Assembly: GCA_905160935.1 (NCBI GenBank)
Contig: CAJHZI010000431.1
Coordinates: 37,501-101,500, forward strand
DNA length: 64,000 nt
Direction: 5' to 3'
Origin: Enchytraeus crypticus
Lineage: Eukaryota > Annelida > Clitellata > Enchytraeida > Enchytraeidae
Part shown: piece after piece, positions 46,701-58,700 of the stretch
Numbering within the stretch: position 1 is the first letter of the stretch
Layout of the letters: every line of letters starts with the position of its first letter
Program-made: the position numbers and the translations under genes
Notes under the pieces: generated by a model
The model's input: the letters and a program-made list of their open reading frames with translations, nothing else
Told to the model about the DNA's origin: nothing
The model's database searches: none

Positions 46701-49700
46701 AACAAACATGGCGCCTTGTTAATCAGCCACCTAACAACAACAACAAACATGGTGCCCTGTTGATCAACCACATAACAACAACAACAAACATGGTGCCCTG
46801 TTGATCAACCACATAACAACAACAACAAATATAGCACCCTGTTGATCAGCCACCTAACAACAACAACAAACATGGCGCCTTGTTAATCAGCCACCTAACA
46901 ACAACAACAAATATGGCACCCTGTTGATCAGCCACCTAACAACAACAACAAACATGGCGCCTTGTTAATTAGCCACCTAACAACAACAACAAACATGGTG
47001 CCCTGTTGATCAACCACATAACAACAACAACAAACATGGCTATTCGTTGATCAGCTACCTACAAATTTAGAAACTACTGTTTATTTCAATTCGAGAATCT
47101 AATACCCTTTGACGGAATCTTAATTAAGCTGCAACAAATAGCTATATTTAAGTGCTACACACGAATATAGAAGTTTCAGCACAAGAAAAAATTTAAAACA
47201 ACAAAGCTACCAAAATACGCAAAAGTTCTATAATTAAGCTAAAAATTCAAATAGAAAAATTAAGAAAGTAATTACATATTTCTTACAACGGTATTTCGTT
47301 TAGTCGTCGTGCTAAACATATTATAAAATAATATAGCTTTAAATAAATCAGAACATTTAACAGTTAATGAAAGAACGACAAAAGATTAAAGATAGAGAAT
47401 GTAAGGGGTACAGAGTTTCGAACAATGCAATAAAGAAACTTTGCAAACATGAAAAGGAAGAGTGGTTAAACAAACGATGTGATGAGATTGAAAAGACGAA
47501 ATTTACAGACACAAGGAAAATGTACAAAGAGATAAATGAAATAACTAATCGGAAATCTAATTGCTCACATAGTAAATGCATCAAGGCTAACAATGAAGAT
47601 ATTCTCATGACAAAGAAAGATATACTTGATAGATGGTCAGAGTATATCGATGACCTTTTTAAAGATAATCGAATGGAGCTTCCAAAATAACTCAAGAAAT
47701 AGCAGGTCCTAAAAACTTAGAAGACGAAGTTAGATATGCCATTAGGAAATTAAAAAGAAATAAAGCAAGCGGACCAGATTAAATAACAACAGAAATGATA
47801 CAAGCCACGGAAGAATTTAGCATAAAGGAGATCACGTCAATAGCAAACGACATTTATGACATTGGCGAAATTCCTAAAGATCTATTGAGATCGCTATTTA
47901 TTGCATTACCGAAGAAACCTGGTGCGGTAGAATGTGAACTACACAAAACTATAAGTCTAATGAGTGTAGTCATTAAAGTCTACTTAAGAATTCTGCTAAT
48001 GAGAATGAGAAATAAAATTAGACCTGAAATAAATCCTGTGCAATATGGTTTTAAGGATGATTCTGGTACAAGGAATGCTATTTTCATTATAAGAATTCTG
48101 TGTGAAAGAGCCATAGAATTAAATAAGGATCTAAACCTTTGTTTTATTGATTACACCAAAGCTTTTGACAAAGTTAGACACAGCAAATTGATAGATCTTC
48201 TTCATGAATTGGACATAGATGGCAAAGACATTAGAATTGTTAGGAATTTATACTGGAATCAAGAAGCTGCAATGAGATATGAGAACGAGTATAGTAACTT
48301 TTGCAAAATTAAGAGAGGAGTAAGGCAAGGCTGTGTAATTTCACCAGATCTTTTTAACTTATATAGTGAAAATATAATAAGGAATATCAATGAAATAAAG
48401 GGATTAGTAATTGGAGGATACAATCTTAATAATATACGTTATTCTGATGACATAGTTCTTATTGCCGACTCGCGAGACAAACTTCAAGAAATGTTGTAAT
48501 ATATCATAGTGAGGCTAGTGGATTATCTATAAATAAGAAGAAAACAGAATGCATGACATTTAGCCAACTAAAACTAATGCATAACTAAAAATGCCACAGC
48601 CATGCTTAATCAATGTAAGAGGTTAAAATGTCAAACTTGTTTAAGTCGAATCAGTCATATATTTAGGGTCACTTATTCATCAAAATGGGAAATGTGACAA
48701 GGAAATAAACAGAAGAATAGCCATGGCTAAGGAGGCATATAACAGAATGTCAAAGATTTTTAGAAGCCATAAATTATCAATTGATACCAAAAAAAGACTT
48801 CTTCAATGCTATATTCAACCAATATTGTTATATGGAAGTGAAGTTTGGACAATCTCTTCTGTAATGGAATCGAAACTTGAGGCAACAGAGATGTGGTTCT
48901 ATAGAAGAATGCTACGTATATCTTATAAAGACCACGTTAAAAATGAAGATGTTCTACAAAGAATGTCAACTTGTCGTGACCTTTTGAACCGAATACGACG
49001 ACAACAGATGAAATTTTTCGGACACATTATGCGGAACAAAATAGTTGAAAATACCGTAGTGACAGGAATAATAGAAGGAAAAAGATGCAAGGGTCGACAA
49101 CGAATGACGCTTATTAAGAGTCTTAGCAAATGGATGCAGTTAACTGAAACAGAGATTATCAGAGCAACAATGAACAGAGACATATGGAGGAATATGACTA
49201 TGACCGCCCAGGCTTGGAACAGGCACGGCACTTAGAGAAGAATAGCTTTTAGGTTGAGAAAATACAATGCTACTATTTTACTTTAAAAATGTAGCACAAT
49301 TACACAGAGAACTATTAAAGGTCAAACAAAGTTTTGCAGTGCATTTGGCATTAAAAATATTCAAACAGATATTTAAATTACAGTACTCAGTTATGAGATT
49401 TGTGCAAATTACCAGTACAACAGAATATTTCTAAATATAAAACAAAGTATGAAATGAAACCAAGTTTTAAAGCTGAGATCAAGTTTATTAATGTAAACTT
49501 CATTGAGAGAGCATTGAATTTGAACTCTGCACCTATTGATACACAGTCGGACAATTTACCGACATTACTACTCAGCCAAATCAGCCTCACAGAGTGAAGA
49601 GCTCTTACAGAACAGCAAGTCTTCGGTTCCAAGCAATTTATACACAAAATGCTGATTACAGCAATAACACAGCAGCACAGTAAAAAGCTGGTAAATCTAA

Positions 49701-52700
49701 CGTCAGTTTCCTCGATTTAAAGCGATGTCGGTGACGGGCGAGCCCAGGGTTTGAACCCCGCACATACTGATCCGAGGTCGAGTATCTTACCGACTTCGCC
49801 ACTGGCTTCAGCCAGTAACACAGCATAGCTCCATAATATATCGAAATTGAACATATAAAGTAAGAGCGTAAGCGAACGCCATAAGCATAGGTACCAATTC
49901 ATCACCCAGCAAAAATCTAACTCCCCACAAAAAAGCAGAATACGTACAAGAGCCGTTATGGGAATGGCTGCCCCGAACAGTTCAGGACTGCACTCGCCGA
50001 ACCTCCCACTGTAGCAACACAGGTCATCAACACTACTTCGTAAATGAGTCAGACCTGATATCTCTCTCTAATAAATATCTGTCTATAATAACTATCTAAT
50101 ATCTATCTCTATCTCTAATATATCTCTCTCCTATCTTATCTCTCTCTCTCTTTCTTAGTGCATGGCCTACTGGCAGGTCCATGGTATTTAATGCCTCTAC
50201 TCATCTCTATCTTCCGTCTTTCTCTTCATGTCCACATATGAGTGGTTCTTTAAATCATCTATAACATTCCTTTTGATATACCATTATTCTTCTTATTACA
50301 AAAATAGTATAATAATATTATTACATTATAATTAATATAGTAATGTTCTTGATATAATTACACTTATTATTATATTAGTTAAACTGGGATTTAAAGGGGA
50401 AATGATGATGATGAATATTATTGATATTATTATATTAAAATATTATTATAGTAAATATTAATAATGAAAATAGCAGCAATGCCAATGAATATGTAATCGT
50501 TTCTGAGCTATTAAACAATCCTATTAATCAGAATATGCCTCCGGCGCACAGTGATTTTGTTTCGAAATTTAAATAATCACTCAATAAATTCACAATTAAT
50601 TATCAAAAAATAACTCATCCCAAACAATTTAAAAGCTTCTCGAATACCAATATTCAGAACCTAAGTAATTCAGTAATCAGAAGTCTAAGCCTATTATCTC
50701 AAGCAGAAGTCTAAGCCTATTATCTAAAGCAGAAGTCTAAGCCTATTATCTAAAGCAGAAGTCTAAGCCTATTATCTAAAGCAGAAGTCTAAGCCTAGTA
50801 CCTAAAGCAGAAGTCTAAGCCTTTTATCTAAAGCAGAAGTCTAAGCCTAGTTCCTAAAGTAGAAGTCTTAACCTAGTATCTAAAGCAGACGTCTAAGCCT
50901 ATTATCTAAAGCAGAGGTCTAAGCCTACTATCTAAAGCAAAAATCTAAGTCTATTATCTAAAATAGGAGTTTAATTTCATGGCAAACAGACGGCAATGAA
51001 ATATTGTTTAACAATCTGTAATATATAATAAAATCAAAATGCAAAAGCAGTAAGAGTTCCACCTGGTGTCCATGATGGGAGGTAGAATATGTAAGGGTAG
51101 ACCTACAGCCTTAGTTACCACGCTACTCCATTCCATCTGATCAATAAATCAATCAATTAGTTGATTTACTAGTTAATCAATTAAGTCATCCAATATGTCT
51201 TTCAAAGTTTCTTCAATATTTATTAAAATTCAATATATTTTTTCAAATCTTACATTAGATATCATGAAGGCCTATAGAGAAAGATTAATAAATAAAAGAA
51301 AGTAATCCGGCTACATCTTAATAGTAAAATCAGTAATCGTTCATTAGGTATTCAGATATAACATCTCACGGGATTTAAATTCAACTTGATCAACAGTAAC
51401 AGCACAATTGAGGTGTGGAAGCAATGTTAATGAAATGCATGCAGTTCTTGTGTTTATGTGGAAATACCCAGATCAAACAAAAGAAATTTTCTCTAGCCTC
51501 CTTGTATTTGATAGAAAACCAAAATAAAACGAACAGATATTATGCCGAACAAATGTTAAAATAGCTATCTGAAATCCTATAACAAATAGAAAGCTCAATA
51601 GAAGAAATTAACAAAAATAATAGAATTTAAGAGATCTTGACAAAATTTCTAGTCTGTTTATTTTCTTTTCTCATAGATATTTGATTCAGAATACATAACA
51701 TAATTAATTTTCTAGTATCATTTTGGTATATGAAATAACTTTGAAATGTCTTTGGTTGATGAAAACGAAATTTTAAGTAGCATATTAAAGGATTCAGACC
51801 TGAAAGGGATCATACAGTGCGGTAACGCTAGCACAGCTGAAATCAGTCGCATAGACTTTGTGGTTAGTCAACTTCCATAACAACCACGTGTCGATTGTAC
51901 CGAACCTAACTTGTTCCTCGTCGATGCGTCTCCTTAACTTCACATCAATCAATCAACTGATTAATGAATTTATGAATCTCTCTCTCTCTCTTAGTGCACT
52001 AGCTACTAGCAGATCATGGCATATAATGCCTCCGCTCTTCTCTATCTTCCGTTTTCCTCTTCATGTCCACATAAGAGTGGATCTTTAAATCATCTAATAT
52101 TCCTAATCTCGTTCTGCTTCTCTTTCTGTCCATTCTACCTTCTATACTTCCTTTACTAAACTATCTCTCCTTAGAATGCGTCCTGTCCAATTTTTCTTCC
52201 TATTTCTTATAACATTTATAAATTTTCTATCTGTACTAACTCTCTCCAGAACTTCCTCATTTGTAACCTTTTGAGTCCTCAATGCTTCTTCATTTGTAAC
52301 ATCAAGCAATCGTTAAATAGGAAACGAAAGAGCGCTCAAAAATCATAGTTTCACGATCAAAAACAATAAAGGGGTTTTTAAGTTCTGCTTTAAAATTTAA
52401 AACTCTTTCAACATTTCAACAATTGCTTTAAACAATCACAAAATTGGTTAGCTAAACTTAATTAATTAATTCTCTTTTTCATTCCTCTTTTATGATATAT
52501 GCGCTTAGCTTCAGCTCAATTATATGTAATTAAACTGGACTAAATTACAAACTTTACAACGTTCGAAACTTCGATTATTAACAAATATTGTCATACTTTT
52601 ACTATATAATCATAATTTAAAATATTAAATTTTCAATATATAATATTTCATATCTAACCTCTGCGTTGTTATCTATCTGATATTTTAGCCTCATAACAAC

Positions 52701-55700
52701 CTAAGCACATACAAAACTTCATATATATATGCCGATATACAAATACACATGTCCATAATTTTCAAATATACTCGTAAACACATTGCATATGAAAACAGAT
52801 TCACACAAAACTGAAAATAGAACAGAAAACACAGTTCGTCACATGACCATCAGTCTGAATACAACCGACTTTAGATTACATGTAAATCAAGAATTACACA
52901 AATATAGAATAATAATATAATTAATAAATAAATGATAGCAAAATTAATATTTTTGTACATTTAATTGCTTTTAAAGACCAATCACATCTGTTCACAATAC
53001 AGATAAAATGTGATGATTTCATTTGTATCACAGTGATAATTTGTGATGATGAGATGATTTGATATATATCACAAAGATGATATGAGCTGATTTGATGATT
53101 TATGAAGATGTGATTTCATTTCTATCACAATGATGATTTGATGATTTGTGATGATGAGATGATTTCACTTAATCATAGTATATTGTTGTCACACGTATAT
53201 TGTGTTTACCCAAAACACCATGTACTATTGCATAAACTATATATAAGTGTCTGATAGTTTAATTTTAGTCTAAATATATGGGATATTTCTATATATTTTT
53301 TTGTCTAAATATATGGGATATTTAATTATATTTCACTAATTAATTTAAAACATATAGTAAACACACATGAATCAATAAAAACACATAAAATCATGAGAAG
53401 AGATTACTTGTAACCGTCATGCACTTGCAATACTACGGAGATGTTATCATAACAGCCCTAGTGGCTAAAATGTCTAACTAAGACAATAAAAACAGGAACA
53501 AAGTTGAAGCAATTCTAAGAAGAATAGGAGACCTGGGCAGATTTGAACCTGAGGACTGCAGCAGCAAGAAATCGCTTCTTACCAGATATGTAATATAAAA
53601 ATTTGGCAGCATTGTTGAACACCTGCACATAGAAATTTGTTAACGTTTTCATTTCAAAGATCAATTCTACGTAATATTTAGTATGATAGCATAAAATAAT
53701 TTAATCCTTGAACCAGCCCTAGGATGATCACACGACATGACATGCCATTAATTTAATTAAATAAGACTCAAATTTCAACAGAAATATCCTACAAGATATC
53801 TCTATCATTCCTAAACGACTCCTGAACTCAATGAAAAAGATTTAAAATATAAAATAAAATACCCCTCTATTAAAATAAAGCTGGTAAAGCTAATGTTAAC
53901 GTCAGTTTTCTCACTCGAAAGCGATGTCAGTGACGGGTGAGCCCAGAATTTGAACCTCGCACATACTAATCCATGGTTGAATATCTTACCGACATTGCCA
54001 CTGGCTCTAGCCATTAATAAAACTTTGAACGTAAACAGATTAATAAATATGACTGTAGTAATCGAAAAACAAATTATTGAAAGAGAGCTCAAAGTTAGAA
54101 ATTGGAATTAATATTTGCATTAATTAATTAATTAATTACTCTATATAGGCCTATATATTTATAATTACTTAGAGCATTAGAAAGAATCAAACAAGGATTG
54201 AAATAAATTATTGTATTAATTAATAATAAGTTTAACTACCATTAAATTAATTAATTAATGCATACATTACTTAAGACTCACTAAAATGCTTGAAATAAGC
54301 TATGTGCATTGTACAGCTGAAGGCCAACCTTCATTTTATACGAATCGTTCCATCGCTTGACGAGATCTGCACATCTGAGATCTTGCCAGGTGATGAAATG
54401 GTGGAACGGTTTCCCAGTCTCTCTGCAAAATAGTTAATAATCATTAAAAAACAGTATCAAAACAGTATCAAAACACTATCAAAATATTAGTTGCTTAATG
54501 TTTTGCAGACTTCGCTAAAATTCTCGACTGCGGATCAGTACGTGTGGTGTTCAAATCCTGGGCTCACCCATCACTGACATCGCTTTCGAGTGAGGAAACT
54601 GACGTTAACCTTAGCTTTATCAGCTTTAAATTAAGCAATAAATCATAAAACATTCAATCAATGAATTAATAATTTTCTAAGTCAATGAGTTACTAAAACG
54701 ACATATTGTACAGTTTAAATAGAAATAAGAGAACTAAACTACAAATCTTAATGGCTATCAATAAACATGATGATTATGATTATATATCTCATAGTTATTG
54801 ACATGTGCTATTTACATGTAAAAATTTAAATATAGATTAGGGTTTATGTAACTTTAACATCCCTTTTAATTTGATTTCAGTATTTGCTGAATATTTTGTC
54901 TTAACTTTGCATTTTTAAAGTATTTTGTGCCATGTAATGTCTATAGTGATCATCAGAGGGTTGATAAACTCTTTTGGTTTACCTGATAAATAAATTATAA
55001 ATTAAGATGTGAAACAAAATTTTGCATATTAACATACATTTTCTTTAATTCTGCGCAATCTGAAATGGCATTGGTTTAAACCATTTCTTTCTTTTAAATC
55101 ATAGTTTAAACCAAACCTTTATTTACACCATTTCCTAAATCGTCTAAATCTACATTAATCTTTAAAATATTAATTCTAAATTTATTAATACCTTAAATAT
55201 CAATTTCACAATTAGTTTCAAAGATCTCAAAAATATTACTCGTGTAAACAGTAACTCACAACATAGTCAGCAGTCAATTGATGTCTAAGCAAAGGTAAAA
55301 CGAGTGCGACATAGGCATTTTTATCACCAGACTGGCTTTCGTTTAGGACCTTACTTCTTCTCAGAACATTCTTTTGCAGATTGGTCTGGTTGAATTGATC
55401 TGTAGTGATGTGTGCTGTTGGGACGTCCCTGACATTATCCCTGGATGAGGAAACGGACATTAAACCTTTATTATTATATTATTATTAGAAGAAGAAGTAG
55501 AATATCAACTAATTCAACACCTACTTGTCCCATAAAATGAATGTATTTCTCTGAGTAGTAATTCCCATACAGGCAATGTCTGCAGCCCGCAGTCGAGCAG
55601 CTGTAAGCAGACGAGAACAATCTATTTGTACAACTGAGAGAGAACTAAGTACTGTATGTTTATTGGAAGTACACATACAAGTACACATATATTGTCACAT

Positions 55701-58700
55701 ACAAGTACAAATACAAGTACATAGAGTAACATACAAGCCAGTACACATAGTAGCATACACAAGTACATATACAAGTACACATAGTAACATACAAGTACAC
55801 ATATATAGTCACATACAAGTACACATACTAGTACACATAGTAACATACAAGTACACATAAAAGCACAAGGTAATCAACGAGGGTATACATAACGTATCTA
55901 GTTGACAGCCAGCAATCACGCAAGAACAAGCAAACATACAAATGAAAATGAGCGAAATACTACAGAAAAAGCAGTAGTAACAAACCAGCGTGCAAATTGG
56001 AGAAACAATATAAATCAAACTGACAGAATAATAAATGAACGACTCAGACCAATTGAAGGAAAACAAAATTCAGGCAACCAAAGTAGAGACAGTAAAGCAA
56101 GATAATAGTCAACAATATAATATACTAATTATTGCAGTTGTACATGTACATGCATATCCGCAATGATTACTAAACAGTACTTAGCAGAGTAGGTCATGTT
56201 AAAATATGACAATATTATTACTGTTTCTAGAAGTTTCATTTTTAATGACTATATAATTAAATTTCACATCCTACTGGCGTATGAAGTAGCACTCTAGAGA
56301 ATCGGTTACGGATTCTCTCATCGATAATAATACGCATTCAATGAAATGATCAACCAAGTTGATATCTCTCTCTCTCTTTCTCTCTCTCAGTGTACTGCCT
56401 ACTGGCAGGTCCATGGAATAATATTACGCCTCCCCTCTTCTTTGTCTTCCGTTTTAACTTAATGTCAACATTTAAGTGGAACGTCAAATCATCTAGCAAC
56501 ACTCATTCTTGCAATTATATACCATTTTCTTGGGGGATTCTGCTTATGACGAAGTGGACCCCCTATGCCTTCCTCAGCGGCGACTAATATTTACAGGGCT
56601 AGGGCGTCATTCTCTGAGAAAACTATTATGTTTACCAAGATATCTATTTTCGTTAATACCTGCCAGATGTAATATCACTTTTTAAAACTGTAGGGAAATT
56701 TATTCCATTTCACGTGCAACCAGTCGCATGAATGTTCGAGATTTTACTCTCAGATCAGCGCGACCGAGAATCGAACCTACGAGAGTCCCATTCACCTCAG
56801 GCTCGGTCATCTAAAATTTCACGACATTACCTGACCGCTCTGACCACTATGCTATCGAGACATTCTGATGACAAAGACATTTTGATGATAAAAACCAGTA
56901 CAAATCTGCTACGACGTAGAGCGCTGGGTAGCTCATGAGTAATCCATTTTTGTTGTTCCTATTGATACGCACACGAGCACACGACATCCGCAAGTGTTAG
57001 CTACAGAGTTTCCAGTAGTTTCAATTTTATGTCGTTTTCATTAGTTCCTCCTAAATTCTCCTTGGTTTTTAGTAACTGTTACTTTCTTATGGCACATCAA
57101 TATTGTAGCCGGCACGGATTTAAGAATAACCTTCCAACACCCTGGGGATTTTTACATTCTAAATCATTCTAAGCTGTCATCACTGGGTCTTCCAGAGTGC
57201 ATGGTCACCCATCCTAGTATTAACAAGAATAGCTTTGTTAGCTCCAGACATCATGCTGTATCCGACTTAATCACTTACTAACAAACACTTTAAGTTTTAG
57301 ATTTCTCTAGGTATATAGCTGACAACATGAATCAGGGCTACCTAGAAACCACTTAATATTCTACATTAAAATTCGACAATATTTACAAGCCTAAAAACAA
57401 TTTAGCGACTCAGACATTGCCTATTATTATTAGCCTCTACTTATTGTATTCCTTTAATTTCCTCTACTGCTATTCTCTACTAACCACTTTCATATTGTTT
57501 ACATGTTCAATCGCTCACTATGCATATTTTTCCATCATGTATGATGTGCTGATATAAACAAATAAACAGTTTGAATAAATGAACTAAAACATCATATCTA
57601 CAGCAGAAGAAATGAATCAGCAAACCTGAGATGGCATCTTTGATGACATCCTGTGCTTGTTGCCACAGGACTTCTTCATCCATCTCCACCCATCCCTGCT
57701 GCGGGTATAGCATCTGAATCTATCCCGTTAACAACAACACAAATAAATGTGACAATTAACTCATTAATTTTGTCCTAATTACTTTGGGATATGCAAGATT
57801 GCTTTCTCAGGGAATGACACTCCTGCCCAGTAAATGTTAGTCGAAGCTTATGTAGGTATTGGGGGCCCACGTCGTCATAAGCAGAATTCCCCAAGAATAA
57901 TGGTATATCAAAAGGACGTTATAGATCCACTGGTATGTGGACATGAATCTGAGGAAAATGGAAGATAGAAATAAGTGGAGGCGCTATATACCATGGACCT
58001 GCCAGTAGGCAGTGCACTAAGAGATTGAGAAATACTTTGATGCTAAAAATATATTTCCATTGATGGTATAGAAAATCGACTAGAATGATCCATTAGCAGT
58101 TTGTTTCAATTAAATTATGTTCTAATGCAGTTACTACCAGAACAGTAAATGCAGGCAAATATCGGTGTAAAGTAATTGAAATATATATCTGATTATCTCG
58201 AAAATATAGATCTTTTATACTATGATAACACACGATGCCTCTGTTAGACCAACCGCTAACAGTACGTGTCGTAAGAGGTGACTTAGGAGCTTATCTTCAT
58301 TAGGCAGTGGCACTACTGCCACACTAACTCCGCCTACGTTACACGGGTGTTCTTCATCATTAGACAGTAGCTTTGTAAAGAGGTTGATTCACAAGAAGTG
58401 AGCATATGCCAGATTAAGATTAGAGCTACCAAAAATCAAATTTGGCTGTCAATGGTTAAGTGTAGAAAAAAAAAAAAAAATGCAAAACAAAATCAAGCCT
58501 CTTTTGCCTTCTCAAATCACAACACCAAACAAAAACCTAAATAAATAAAAAGTTTAAAAGATTAGAGGGGAAGCACTCACCAGTCTGCTTCCAGAGCCTA
58601 TTATAGTTGTGGCCTGGTCATAGACATGAGCCCTTATAGTGGTAGTGCCAACATCCAGTGCTAGCACATACTGTGAGCTCCTCCCCTCACCACTCCCATC

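Noticed and set aside
46381-47060. CRISPR-like array because of regular 41-bp spacing
   Set aside because: There are no variable spacers, the whole unit repeats, the setting is a spliced animal gene, and the unit copies an exon edge.
50008-50055. Longer version of GK5 exon 50008-49948 starting at an ATATCAG acceptor near 50055
   Set aside because: Its phase does not fit the previous exon, while the acceptor at CTACAG/TGGG gives DTSGRFG, matching human DTSHNFG.
55236-55460. 74-codon minus-strand frame
   Set aside because: It runs through a family E repeat tail and has no similarity to GK5; the true exon is at 55600-55525 in another frame.
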